Translations under genes and position numbers: made by a program
Notes under the pieces: model-generated
Told to the model about the DNA's origin: nothing
What the model saw: the letters and a program-made list of their open reading frames with translations, nothing else
The model's database searches: none
In this document: positions 1 through 8,508 of the stretch, one piece after another
Layout of the letters: each line of letters begins with the position of its first letter
Position numbering within the stretch: position 1 is the stretch's first letter
Source: FLUQ01 sp031551515
GTDB taxonomy: Bacteria; Desulfobacterota; Desulfovibrionia; Desulfovibrionales; Desulfovibrionaceae
NCBI GenBank assembly: GCA_031551515.1
Contig: JAVBNL010000082.1
Location: forward strand, 1-17,841
Length of the DNA stretch: 17,841 nucleotides
Direction: 5' to 3'

Positions 1-367
<367 letters not shown>

Positions 368-375
368 AAATATCA

Positions 376-395
376 AGACGCTCCGAAAAGCGTCT
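376..395 (-). other. Hairpin just upstream of 16S (processing stem candidate)
   Basis: The arms AGACGCT and AGCGTCT pair perfectly over 7 bp with a 6-nt loop, 9 nt before the 16S 5' end. It lies in the transcribed leader and is not followed by a T-run, so a structural or processing role in the pre-rRNA is more likely than termination. Function is inferred from position only. Confidence 0.45.
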
Positions 396-471
396 CATTA
401 CTAAACTTGCAGAGTCAGACCAATTGCTCGGTCAAACCTGACTGAATCTCAATTCTTCCCAACTCGCTATT

Positions 472-487
472 TACTTGTCAAAGAACC
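472..487 (-). promoter_or_regulatory. boxA-like antitermination site in rRNA leader
   Basis: On the minus strand the leader reads TTCTTTGACAAGTAA, close to the E. coli rrn boxA core (TGCTCTTTAACAA). It lies about 105-120 nt upstream of the 16S start and downstream of the promoter, which is where Nus-factor boxA elements sit. The match is by motif and position; it has not been tested against other copies of the operon. Confidence 0.55.
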
Positions 488-521
488 AACCGCCACTTGC
501 ACTGCAGTCCTTTTCAGAACC

Positions 522-558
522 GCCCCAACCGGCGAGACGTGCTTATGCCCCAACCGGC
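522..558. repeat. 12-bp direct repeat flanking the rrn start site
   Basis: GCCCCAACCGGC occurs identically at 522-533 and 547-558, 25 bp apart. One copy covers most of the promoter spacer and touches the -10; the other sits at about +2 to +13. No function is known to me. It could be a regulator site or a chance duplication. Confidence 0.6.
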
Positions 559-570
559 ACCCAGCGTCAA
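542..570 (-). promoter_or_regulatory. rRNA operon promoter
   Basis: On the minus strand a -35 TTGACG (565-570) and a -10 CATAAG (542-547) are separated by exactly 17 bp, with a predicted start near 535 and a leader of about 170 nt before 16S. The DNA upstream of the -35 (about 571-620) is A/T-rich with A- and T-runs, as expected of an UP element. The -35 matches 5 of 6 and the -10 matches 4 of 6. A 12-bp direct repeat overlaps the spacer and the predicted start (see findings). Other rrn promoters could lie further upstream. Confidence 0.65.
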
Positions 571-772
571 CCTGTTTTTCACAAAAAAATCATATTTTTT
601 TGCTTTAGTTTTTTACTATAATAATTTCAAATTGTTATCTTGACAGAAAAATCGACTTCCCAGCCTATCCCTTTCTCAACCCCGGCCCCGTATACGGTGG
701 AACCCATACCGGAAAGCGGATAAAGCCGCATCCGCGAGCGGGTCCAGGGGGTCGGGTCGCGCTGAAAACGGC
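571..772. other. Intergenic DNA between rrn promoter and DUF3999 gene
   Basis: About 200 bp with no supported gene. The part to about 650 is A/T-rich and belongs to the rrn promoter's upstream region. From 660 it is GC-rich and holds a CCGTATACGG palindrome (688-697) and a hairpin (716-735, arms GCGGAT/ATCCGC, 8-nt loop) that could weakly terminate the minus-strand DUF3999 transcript, although no real T-run follows. A plus-strand TTGACA at 640 has no good -10 and no gene after it. Confidence 0.5.
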
Positions 773-2272
773 TTAATCCTGCTTGGCACGTATGGTTCTG
801 GCGATCCACAAAGCAATGCCGGTCAAAAAGACCACGGCAAGGCCAAGCACGCCCCAAAGCACCCATTGCTGGTACGCTTCACGCTGAACCGGATCGGGCT
901 GTTTGCCCGTCTGCTCCGGCGCGGCCGGGCTGGCGGCTATTTCTTTGGCCGGTTTGGGCGCGCCGAAATCCGCCAGCGGCAGGCTTGATGCTTCCACCGG
1001 CCAGGCGCGGCCGAAAGCGAGCGTCCAGGGGCCGGTTCCTCTGGCCAGAAAGGTCAGCTCTCTGGGCAGCCAATAGGCCCGCAGCCCCGGCGGCGCGGCA
1101 AAGGGGATGTCGTCCACGGCGGCAAGCTTCCAGTATCTGTCGGTGCCGCCGACCGGAAAAGGAGCCCCGGTCACGGTCACGCCTTCTTTTTCAAGGCGGT
1201 AGATGATGCCGCGCCCCTGCTGGCGAAAACCGTCATCAGCGCGCATGGCCCTGGCCCGCCGGTCGGGCGAAAGGTCGCTGCTGAAAAGGCGCGTGGCCAT
1301 CATTTCGGGCTGCGGCATGTCAAAACCGACGGCGGTCAGCGGAAACGAACCGCCCAGGTCATAATCGATACTGCGCCCGTCCTGGCTGCGAGAGCCCGCC
1401 ACAATGCGCTCGCGCAGCGCGGGGGTGGTGGTGTCGAAGCGCGCCGCGCCCTGAATGCGCGAAACCGTCGCCGGAGCACCCTCAAAGCGCAACAACAGAT
1501 ACCGCTCCACATCACGGGGCAAAGCCAGGCTGTCGCGCGCAAGCGTGTCGCCCCCGTGCACGGCCTGCACCAGCAACTGGCGAGAGCCGATGGAGCGCCA
1601 CGTGCCCAGGTCCGCGCTGGTCTGCATGGTCACGGAAGAAACAAAAGAAACAAAACCCTCGTCTTTCGCGAACGAAAGACGCAAAATATTTGAACGCAGG
1701 TTGTCTTTGGCAAAGCGCGTCCCGTCCGCGCCAGCCGGGTTCTCACGCGCTTTCAAAAACTTTTCCATACCCAGCCGCAAAAAAACCGGCCCGGCCGGGG
1801 CGGGGGCCGCCCCCTGGCCCTTGATGCGCACAATGCCGCCGGCCGTGTTGATTTCTATGTCCGCCACCGCCGGGGGCCTGGCTTCGACCGCTTTGGGCCG
1901 CCAGGGGAAAAAGGGGACATTCTCCGTAACGTTCAAACTGCGGCTGGCGCCGCCCAAAGACCGCAGCGTGAAGGGCACCGGGGTACCGCCCGCGTCAAAC
2001 ACGCACAGGTCGCGAAAGTCGTCGCGCCTCATACCTATATATACTGATTCAGGCAGGGTGAACGAGAGCACGGACCCCGCCTGGCCGTCCAGGGTTAGGC
2101 TGCCCGCAAAGCTTTCGCGGGTCAGCGGCGGGGGTGTGGCGGCGGCGCCCCCTGTGCCGCCGGTTCCGGAGGGCGAAAAGCCCCCCCGTGAGGACGCAAG
2201 GCTGGAGCCGGGGGCGAGAAGCGCCAGCAAAAGAGCAGCGCATGCCGCACGCACAAATCGACGGTTACGCAT
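773..2272 (-). CDS. DUF3999 family protein, secreted and C-terminally membrane anchored
   Basis: 499 residues of unknown biochemical function. The N-terminus is a signal peptide (basic 1-9, hydrophobic 10-20, likely cleavage near LAS at 25-27). A Gly/Pro-rich stretch to about 50 follows, then a long beta-rich ectodomain, then one transmembrane helix at about 469-492 and a short basic tail. Segments such as DLGTWRSI (221-228), RYLLLRF (257-263) and RYWKL (379-383) look like jelly-roll or discoidin-type repeats, which suggests ligand binding; that is inference. The ATG at 2272 is chosen because GAGGAGG lies 6 nt upstream and the gene overlaps the DUF2339 stop by 8 bp; a longer frame to 2380 would run through the neighbour's C-terminus. 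The coupling implies co-translation with the DUF2339 protein, the usual neighbour of this family. Confidence 0.88.
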   Translation of the reverse strand: MRNRRFVRAACAALLLALLAPGSSLASSRGGFSPSGTGGTGGAAATPPPLTRESFAGSLTLDGQAGSVLSFTLPESVYIGMRRDDFRDLCVFDAGGTPVPFTLRSLGGASRSLNVTENVPFFPWRPKAVEARPPAVADIEINTAGGIVRIKGQGAAPAPAGPVFLRLGMEKFLKARENPAGADGTRFAKDNLRSNILRLSFAKDEGFVSFVSSVTMQTSADLGTWRSIGSRQLLVQAVHGGDTLARDSLALPRDVERYLLLRFEGAPATVSRIQGAARFDTTTPALRERIVAGSRSQDGRSIDYDLGGSFPLTAVGFDMPQPEMMATRLFSSDLSPDRRARAMRADDGFRQQGRGIIYRLEKEGVTVTGAPFPVGGTDRYWKLAAVDDIPFAAPPGLRAYWLPRELTFLARGTGPWTLAFGRAWPVEASSLPLADFGAPKPAKEIAASPAAPEQTGKQPDPVQREAYQQWVLWGVLGLAVVFLTGIALWIARTIRAKQD

Positions 2273-5200
2273 TGCCGCCCTCCTCACGTTGCAAAGGTTC
2301 CGTACTGCCCGCCGTTTCTTCGAAAACGGATTCCGCGACTTCCGCGTTTTCCGCCACTGGCTGCAACGCTCCGCCTCCATCGGGATCTTCCGGCGCGCCG
2401 GGTCCGGGCTTTTTCGCCGCGGGCGGCAAGGGGGCCAGCCAGCCGATCAGCAAAAAGATGCCCCCCACCACAAAGAAGGAGATGATGCGGAACAGGGTTC
2501 CTTTATCCGCGAAATCCAGCAGAAACAGCTTTGCCGTATCCGCCGTGACCAGAGCCGCGCCGATAACCCACAGCGGCCGCGCGGCGAACTTGTTGCCCAC
2601 GATGATGTGCGCCGTGCCCCAGACCGCCCACAGCACGGTAAGCGCCGTTTGCAAAGCCCCGTGCGACCAGACCTGGCTCATGGGCAGGCCCGTGTACCAG
2701 TGCACGCTACGGAACAGCAAGCTGTGCAGCCAGATGAAAACAAGGATATCGGCCACCCGCACCAGCCGCGCCGGGGCCATTGCCAGGCCCGACACATTCT
2801 GCTTGCGCAGCACGGTCTGCCAAAGCACAAAAACGGCGATGCACAGGGCCTGTTTTATTTCCAGGGGATTCAAGAGCGGAACATACACGGGCAGCGGCCG
2901 GGGCGAACCCTCGGCGAACAGACTGCGCGCAAGCCACAGCCCGAGCGCGGCGAAAAGCAGCGCTGGAACGTAGCCCAGCAGCACCCGCGCATGCTCGCGC
3001 CGCAAGGGATTTTGCGAAAGATCTCTGCCCGGCTTGCCGAACAGCCCGACCAGGGCAAGGATATAGGCAAGCGGCGGCAACAGGCCCGCAAAGCTAACCC
3101 AGGCTCTGGCCAACCCCATGGTGTAGGCCAAAGCCCTGCCGGAACTGCTGCAGGCAAGGAGCAGTTCCAGCGCAGCCAGACCGGCCCAGGCGGCGTGCAG
3201 CTTCGGCGCGCACGCATCCCGCCCGCGCCACAGGCAAAATACCTGGCCGCAGGCGAAAAGCAGCCAGGCCGGGCCGCCCCAACCGGCGAACAAATTCTGG
3301 GTCAGCAGCACTTCCGGGTGGCCCAACAGGCCGATATTGCGGGCGAGGCTTGCCCCCAGCACCAGCCAGGCCACGGCCAGGGGAACGCCCGCGCCAAGGC
3401 GCAGGTCCGCGAAATCCAGCCGCCGCCCCGCTTCGTACAGCAAGGCCGCGCTGACGCTGACGGCCCCAAGCAACATGGGCCAGGGCTGCGCCGCGTGGCC
3501 GAAGCATTCCAAAGCCAGGCCGCCGAACCACCAGAACAGGCCGATGAAGGCCAAAACCCGTTCCAGCCCGCCTTCTATGGGCCATATGGCGTCGTCTTCG
3601 CCTTCTTCCGCGTTCTTGCCTACGGCGTCACGCTGCTGCAGGCAGGCGGAAGCCAGGAAAGAAAGAGCCAGAATCGACGTGGGGAGCAGCGTGTGCCCCA
3701 TGCCGGAGAAAAACTCCCATAAAAAAATCATCATGCCCGCCGCCTGCATGATCAGAGCGACTATTTTAATGCGCCAGGAAGCGCTGCGGCAGGCGAAGAA
3801 AAAGAGCAAGGCCCCTTCGGCCGCCCAGACCGACGAGGTCAGCGAGCCGGAAATTTCAAGCGGCACGGCCAGGTTGGCCAGCATCACCCCGCTGGCAAGG
3901 TAATATTCCGCCAGGCGGCGCATGCTCTCGCCCCAAAGCCGCCACACCACGGCGGCCAGCAGGATGAAAAACGCGCCGAAAGCCACGGCGGAAACGCTCA
4001 GCCCGTGGGGCAGATCCACAGCCAGCCGCCACTGGAACAAGACGCTTACAAAGGGAATGCCCAGAGCCAGCACGGCATCAGGCGCGTGCGCGAACGAAAA
4101 TTCACGCCGCCGCACGGAAAGCAGCGTGATGGCGACGAAAATCAGGCAGAAACCCAGCAAAAACGGCTCTACCGTGGAAAACTTATCAACAGTGTACGAC
4201 CTGACGCCCCAGGCCCCCATGACAACGAAAGTACACACGGCGCCCAGCAGGTTCAGCCAGCGCCACAGCCTGAAACGGGCGATGGCCAGCAGTCCCAGGT
4301 TCAACAGCGTGTAGCAGGAAAACAGCGCGACATAGTTTCCCGACCCGTCGGAAAGTAAAATGGGCGCGGCAAAACCGCCGAAAAAGCCGAACAGCGCCAG
4401 CACCTGGGCTTTTTGCAACAAAGCCAGCGCCACGGCCGGGATGATCAGCAGCACCATCAAAACCAGGGCTGCCGCCGGGGGCAGCAAGGTGGTGATCTTT
4501 GCGGCGGCGAAAGCGCACAGATACAGAACGCCGATGCCGCCGCCCTGCAAGATGAGCGCGTACATGGGCCGTTTTGCCCGCAAACGCAAGCCGATGGCCA
4601 CCATAGCCATGCCGCAGAGCGCGGCCAGGGCGATGCGCAGCTCCACGCTGAACATGCCCCGTTCAGCCATATAGGTCAGCAGGAAGCCGAAACCCAAAAG
4701 CAACATCAACACGCCGCCCGCGGCCCAGATGTTGCCGCCCTTGACGAAATCCACAACCAGGCGGACAAATCCGGGCAATTGCGGCGCGGGCCGTTGCATC
4801 GGTTTTGGCGCGTAAACCGGGGTTTGCGGTTCTTCTTGCGAATGTTCCGGGGCCGCGTCTTCTTCCAGGGTGAATTCCGGGGCTTCTTCGGTCAAATCAA
4901 GAGGCTGTTCCGGCAGGCCTTCCGCCATATCGGGCGCCGTCGCTTCCGGTTCGGTTTCGGGCAGAGCTTCCGGCCCGGTTTCAGGCGGGCTTTCCGTTGT
5001 GAAACGAGCGGTATCGGTGCTGATCACATTTGTGGAAGGCAGCACAAGAGGATGTTCCGCCCCGGCGGCCGCGCTCGCATACACCGGTTCTTGCGAAACA
5101 GGGGCTTGCGGAACAGGAGGCGGAGAAACCGGGGCCGGCGAGGCCGAAGCCGTCGGAGTCGGCGGGGTTTCGCGTCTGGCGGCCGCTTGCTCGCGCAACG

Positions 5201-5321
5201 CGGCTTCCAGGCTGCCCACGGCTCCCGTCAGCTTGTCCACGCGGGTTCTTATGCCCGACAGGCCGCTACGCCCAAAAAGAAAACCCAACAAAAAGACGAT
5301 GCAAACGACAAATCCGTCCAT
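2265..5321 (-). CDS. DUF2339 family giant polytopic membrane protein
   Basis: About 1018 residues, function unknown. Layout: an N-terminal membrane helix (about 4-15), a short coiled coil with heptad Leu/Val (about 25-45), a long Pro/Ala/Glu-rich linker to about residue 180, then a dense run of hydrophobic segments (probably more than 20 helices) to near the end, and a hydrophilic Pro/Glu tail. The last helix block (GTLFRIISFFVVGG and onwards) matches the typical DUF2339 C-terminus. The start is uncertain: a GTG at 5339 extends it by 6 residues, but the ATG at 5321 has G-rich sequence before it, and a TATAGT at 5338-5343 could be its -10. It is the first gene of a two-gene unit with DUF3999 and overlaps it by 8 bp. 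A terminator sits right upstream, so it is likely transcribed separately from the methyltransferase. Confidence 0.88.
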   Translation of the reverse strand: MDGFVVCIVFLLGFLFGRSGLSGIRTRVDKLTGAVGSLEAALREQAAARRETPPTPTASASPAPVSPPPVPQAPVSQEPVYASAAAGAEHPLVLPSTNVISTDTARFTTESPPETGPEALPETEPEATAPDMAEGLPEQPLDLTEEAPEFTLEEDAAPEHSQEEPQTPVYAPKPMQRPAPQLPGFVRLVVDFVKGGNIWAAGGVLMLLLGFGFLLTYMAERGMFSVELRIALAALCGMAMVAIGLRLRAKRPMYALILQGGGIGVLYLCAFAAAKITTLLPPAAALVLMVLLIIPAVALALLQKAQVLALFGFFGGFAAPILLSDGSGNYVALFSCYTLLNLGLLAIARFRLWRWLNLLGAVCTFVVMGAWGVRSYTVDKFSTVEPFLLGFCLIFVAITLLSVRRREFSFAHAPDAVLALGIPFVSVLFQWRLAVDLPHGLSVSAVAFGAFFILLAAVVWRLWGESMRRLAEYYLASGVMLANLAVPLEISGSLTSSVWAAEGALLFFFACRSASWRIKIVALIMQAAGMMIFLWEFFSGMGHTLLPTSILALSFLASACLQQRDAVGKNAEEGEDDAIWPIEGGLERVLAFIGLFWWFGGLALECFGHAAQPWPMLLGAVSVSAALLYEAGRRLDFADLRLGAGVPLAVAWLVLGASLARNIGLLGHPEVLLTQNLFAGWGGPAWLLFACGQVFCLWRGRDACAPKLHAAWAGLAALELLLACSSSGRALAYTMGLARAWVSFAGLLPPLAYILALVGLFGKPGRDLSQNPLRREHARVLLGYVPALLFAALGLWLARSLFAEGSPRPLPVYVPLLNPLEIKQALCIAVFVLWQTVLRKQNVSGLAMAPARLVRVADILVFIWLHSLLFRSVHWYTGLPMSQVWSHGALQTALTVLWAVWGTAHIIVGNKFAARPLWVIGAALVTADTAKLFLLDFADKGTLFRIISFFVVGGIFLLIGWLAPLPPAAKKPGPGAPEDPDGGGALQPVAENAEVAESVFEETAGSTEPLQREEGGNA

Positions 5322-5356
5322 ACCCCACAGCCCCCACACTATAGAACGGCACCGAT

Positions 5357-5388
5357 AAAAAACCGGGGCGGCGAAAAGCCCGCTCCGG
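5357..5388 (-). terminator. Rho-independent terminator after the methyltransferase gene
   Basis: On the minus strand an arm starting CCGGAGCGGG pairs with GCCGCCCCGG (8 pairs with one A/C mismatch) around a short T-rich loop, followed directly by TTTTTT. It lies 27 nt beyond the methyltransferase stop and about 36 nt before the DUF2339 ATG. Confidence 0.8.
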
Positions 5389-5414
5389 CGTCTATGAAAA
5401 ACACAATGATTTTT

Positions 5415-6047
5415 TTAACGCGCGACGTAGCGTTCCACTTTCGCGGGCGGCACGTTCTTGAAGACCATGCGGGCGCCCGTGGGCGCCAGACCGAAACGGC
5501 GCAGAGGATAACTCATCCACCAGGCATAGGTGTACTGCACAAGGCAGCCGCCGTTGGCGGCCAGCACGGCCCGCACTTCGTGCATGATTTCGCGCACGGC
5601 GGAACCGGGTATCACCCGGAGCGGCAGCGACGATATGACAGCCGCGATGCGGTATTGCGTGTAATGGCGGGAAAGCAAAGCGCCCAGGTCGCGCGCGTCG
5701 CCCACCAGCACGGGCACGGTAGGGTGCAGCCGGGAAAAAGTTTTTGCGAAACCGGGAGAAAGCTCGACCCCGACGATACGTTCCGGCGCGACGCCGGCCT
5801 TTAACAGCTCTGCCGTCACAATGCCGGAACCGGCGCCCAGGTCGACCACCAGCCCTTCATCGCCGACTTTGGCCATGCGGATCAAGGTTTCGGTCAACGC
5901 TTTGCTGCTGGGGCAGATGGAACCCACGTGAAAAGGGGCGCGCACGAATTCTTTGACGAACCCGGCTTCGACCCTGATCTTTTCCAGCAGCCTGCCGGCG
6001 GGCGCTTGCCGGCGGACGGGGTGCGGGCGGTGGTTGTGCACCTGCAT
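5415..6047 (-). CDS. SAM-dependent methyltransferase, PmtA-like (phospholipid N-methyltransferase family)
   Basis: 210 residues. The Rossmann SAM-binding motif I is VVDLGAGSG (67-75), motif II acidic end VGVEL (92-96), motif III GDARDL (116-121), and post-III SSLPLRVIP (139-147). The preceding PSSKAL block (46-51) plus SSLPL is the pattern of COG3963 enzymes related to Rhodobacter/Agrobacterium PmtA, which methylate phosphatidylethanolamine towards phosphatidylcholine at the inner membrane face. No signal peptide or membrane helix is seen; such enzymes bind the membrane peripherally. The start is supported by AGGAG 5 nt before the ATG. The substrate is inferred, since the family also resembles KsgA-type rRNA adenine dimethylases. 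It lies downstream of the NlpC gene across a 133-nt gap and ends in its own terminator. Confidence 0.8.
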   Translation of the reverse strand: MQVHNHRPHPVRRQAPAGRLLEKIRVEAGFVKEFVRAPFHVGSICPSSKALTETLIRMAKVGDEGLVVDLGAGSGIVTAELLKAGVAPERIVGVELSPGFAKTFSRLHPTVPVLVGDARDLGALLSRHYTQYRIAAVISSLPLRVIPGSAVREIMHEVRAVLAANGGCLVQYTYAWWMSYPLRRFGLAPTGARMVFKNVPPAKVERYVAR

Positions 6048-6180
6048 GGGAGCTCCTGCGTATCTGCTTCAAAGTGCCGCCACGCGCGATACGGATCAAG
6101 TCTGATACGGCGGCCGGTGCGATAACAGCCCCCTTGTACAGATTGTCGCCGGGATAATCCAGGTTTTTTTGAATTTGTTC

Positions 6181-6675
6181 TCAGATCACCCTGCGGCCGG
6201 AGACGAAGCGCTTGCTCCAATAGTCCACGTTCAGACTTTCTTCGCGGATGCGCTTGCCCGCGCTGGGGCTGTGAATGAACTTGTTCTTGCCTGTATAGAT
6301 GCCGGTGTGCAGCCCGGCCCAGCGGGAAATGCGAAACACAACCACATCGCCCGGCCGCAAATCGCGCCGCTTCACGCTTGCGCCGGCCGATGCCTGGTCA
6401 TCTGTCTTGCGGGGCAGGTTCACCCCATACTGCGCGTAAGTCCAGCAGACGAAGCCGGAGCAATCGAAACCCGTATCGGGCCTGGTTCCTCCGCTTTTAT
6501 ATTTGACCCCGATCTGGGTACGGGCCGTGGCCACGATGGAGTCGCCGCTCACCGGGCCGCGCGTGACCGGGCTGGTGCCGATGACGCTCTTGCCGCAGCC
6601 GGTCAACAGCAAAGAGGCCAGCAGAGCGGCCAAAAGGGCGATGTGACGGTATGGCAGTGCGGGTGCCCACAGCAT
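6181..6675 (-). CDS. NlpC/P60 family lipoprotein peptidase
   Basis: 164 residues. The signal peptide ends in a lipobox LLTGC (Cys27), so the mature protein should be lipid-anchored in the periplasm. The NlpC/P60 catalytic residues are visible: Cys72 in FDCSGF, His123 in LHTGIYTG, and a third polar residue, probably His135 in FIHSPS. The family cleaves bonds within peptidoglycan stem peptides (typically gamma-D-glutamyl to meso-diaminopimelate), which fits a Spr/MepS-like wall-remodelling role. Length and layout are normal for single-domain members. The ATG at 6675 has no Shine-Dalgarno sequence, but no better in-frame start would preserve the signal peptide. It is divergent from ilvD, with 135 bp between. 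Confidence 0.9.
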   Translation of the reverse strand: MLWAPALPYRHIALLAALLASLLLTGCGKSVIGTSPVTRGPVSGDSIVATARTQIGVKYKSGGTRPDTGFDCSGFVCWTYAQYGVNLPRKTDDQASAGASVKRRDLRPGDVVVFRISRWAGLHTGIYTGKNKFIHSPSAGKRIREESLNVDYWSKRFVSGRRVI

Positions 6676-6810
6676 ACAGATTTTTTATCGAAAAAGTCTA
6701 GAAAAGGCCAGCATTTTACGCGGGCAAAGAGCAAAAGGAGATCTTGAAGCATTCGGCCGCACAGTGTAGGAACAAAGCGATACAGTTTCACATCATGCCA
6801 CGGAGGCACC
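6676..6810. promoter_or_regulatory. Divergent promoter region between NlpC gene and ilvD
   Basis: The only place for promoters of both divergent genes. On the minus strand TAAAAT (complement of 6713-6718) could be a -10 without a good -35. On the plus strand TTGAAG at 6744 has a weak TAGGAA 17 bp on. An AAGGAG at 6735-6740 followed by a TTG codon opens a frame that overlaps ilvD; its peptide is not rich in Ile/Leu/Val, so it is not an attenuator leader. No convincing boxes are assigned. Confidence 0.4.
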
Positions 6811-8475
6811 ATGCGCAGCGACCAGATGAAATCAGGCATCACCAGAATTCCCCATCGTTCTTTGTTCAAGGCCGCCGGCCTGACCGACGAGGAACTGGCC
6901 CGCCCCATCATAGGCATAGTCAACGCCCAGAACGACATTATACCCGGCCACGTGCACCTGGGCAGCATTACGGAAGCGGTGAAAGCCGGGGTGCGCATGG
7001 CGGGCGGCACGCCGTTGGCCTTCCCCGCCATCGGGGTTTGCGACGGCATCGCCATGGGCCACGACGGCATGCGCTATTCGCTCATCAGCCGCGAGCATAT
7101 AGCGGATTCCGTCGAGATCATGGCCATGGCCCACCCCTTTGACGCGCTGGTCTTCGTGCCCAACTGCGACAAAATCGTGCCCGGCATGCTGATGGCCGCG
7201 CTGCGCCTGAACATACCCAGCATTTTCGTCAGCGGCGGCCCCATGATGGCCAACTTCGTGGGCGGCCGCAAAGTGACGTTGTCCAACGCCTTTGAGGCGG
7301 TCGGCGCGGCGGGCCTGGGCAAGATAAACGCGGACGAAATCCGCGAGATAGAAGAAGGCGCCTGTCCCGGCTGCGGCTCGTGCGCGGGCATGTTCACGGC
7401 CAATTCCATGAACTGCATGACGGAAGTGGTGGGCATGGGTCTGCCGGGCAACGGCACCATACCGGCGGTCAACGCGGCGCGCATCCGCCTGGCCAAGCAC
7501 GCGGGCATGCAGATTATGGCCCTGCTGGAAAAAAACATCCGCCCCCGCGACATCATCACCGCAGACTCGCTGCATAACGCGCTCACCGCCGACATGGCCC
7601 TGGGCTGCTCTTCCAACACCGTACTGCACCTTCCCGCCATCGCCCACGAAGCGGGCATCAAGCTTGAGCTCGAACGCATCAACGCCATCAGCAAAGCCAC
7701 GCCGCAACTGGTGAAACTCAGCCCCGCCGGGCCCGATTCTCTGGCCGACCTTGAAATGGCCGGGGGCTTGCCCGCGGTCATGAAGCTGCTGTTGGATTAC
7801 GGCCTGCTGAAAAAAGACTGCATCACCGCCACCGGCAAAACCGTGGGCGAAAACGTGCAAAACGCCAAAGTCAAAGACCCCGAGGTCATCCGCTGCAAAG
7901 AAAAAGCCTATTCCCCGGACGGCGGGCTTGCCGTTTTGTGGGGCAACGTGGCTCCTGACGGCGCGGTGGTCAAAAAAGGCGCGGTACTGCCCGAAATGAT
8001 GGTGCACAAAGGCCCGGCCAGGGTTTTTGACAGCGAAGAAGATTGCGTGAGCGCCCTGTTGGCGAACAAGGTCAAAGCCGGCGACGTGCTGGTGGTGCGT
8101 TACGAAGGGCCCAAAGGCGGCCCCGGCATGCGTGAAATGCTGGCCCCCACCGCGACCCTTGCGGGCATGGGCCTGGACAACAGCGTGGCGCTGATCACCG
8201 ACGGGCGTTTTTCCGGCGCCTCCCGCGGGGCCTCCATCGGCCACATCTCTCCGGAAGCCGCCGCCGGCGGCCTGATCGGCCTGATTGAAGAAGGCGACAC
8301 CATCAGTATCGACATTCCGAACAACAAGCTGGAGCTTCTTGTGGATGAAGGGACGCTGGCGAAACGCCGCGCGAACTGGAAGCCTTTGCTCAAGCCCGTG
8401 CCTAACGGGTATTTGAAACGCTACCGCCGTCTGGTCACCTCGGCCAACACCGGCGCTGTTTTTGCCGACGAATAA
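6811..8475 (+). CDS. ilvD: Dihydroxy-acid dehydratase
   Basis: 554 residues, full length for the shorter IlvD type. It dehydrates 2,3-dihydroxy-isovalerate and 2,3-dihydroxy-3-methylvalerate to the 2-oxo acids that precede valine, leucine and isoleucine, in the cytoplasm. Signatures seen: GVCDGIAMGHDGM (75-87), NCDK (118-121), the PGCGSC/NSMNC block (186-202) and DGRFSGASRG near the C-terminus. Cys119 and Cys188 correspond to cluster ligands of E. coli IlvD, and the PGHVHL motif (45-50) lacks the Cys of the [2Fe-2S] class, so an oxygen-sensitive cluster like that of E. coli is likely. GGAGG precedes the ATG by 5 nt. The IlvD/Edd superfamily also contains sugar-acid dehydratases, but length and motifs favour IlvD. 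Only 33 bp separate it from dctP, with no strong terminator. Confidence 0.95.
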   Translation: MRSDQMKSGITRIPHRSLFKAAGLTDEELARPIIGIVNAQNDIIPGHVHLGSITEAVKAGVRMAGGTPLAFPAIGVCDGIAMGHDGMRYSLISREHIADSVEIMAMAHPFDALVFVPNCDKIVPGMLMAALRLNIPSIFVSGGPMMANFVGGRKVTLSNAFEAVGAAGLGKINADEIREIEEGACPGCGSCAGMFTANSMNCMTEVVGMGLPGNGTIPAVNAARIRLAKHAGMQIMALLEKNIRPRDIITADSLHNALTADMALGCSSNTVLHLPAIAHEAGIKLELERINAISKATPQLVKLSPAGPDSLADLEMAGGLPAVMKLLLDYGLLKKDCITATGKTVGENVQNAKVKDPEVIRCKEKAYSPDGGLAVLWGNVAPDGAVVKKGAVLPEMMVHKGPARVFDSEEDCVSALLANKVKAGDVLVVRYEGPKGGPGMREMLAPTATLAGMGLDNSVALITDGRFSGASRGASIGHISPEAAAGGLIGLIEEGDTISIDIPNNKLELLVDEGTLAKRRANWKPLLKPVPNGYLKRYRRLVTSANTGAVFADE

Positions 8476-8508
8476 CTTTTTTTCACAACTAGATAGTAAG
8501 GAGATCCG

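Noticed and set aside
640..670. Plus-strand TTGACA near the rrn region
   Set aside because: The hexamer 17 bp downstream (GCCTAT) is a poor -10 and no plus-strand gene follows.
1455..3722. Very long plus-strand open frame (755 codons)
   Set aside because: It is antisense to the DUF3999 and DUF2339 genes; its translation is low-complexity Arg/Pro/Gln-rich and has no domain, as expected for a GC-rich antisense shadow.
6744..7142. Possible leader peptide before ilvD (TTG after AAGGAG)
   Set aside because: The frame runs far into ilvD, is not enriched in branched-chain residues, and no attenuator hairpins follow.
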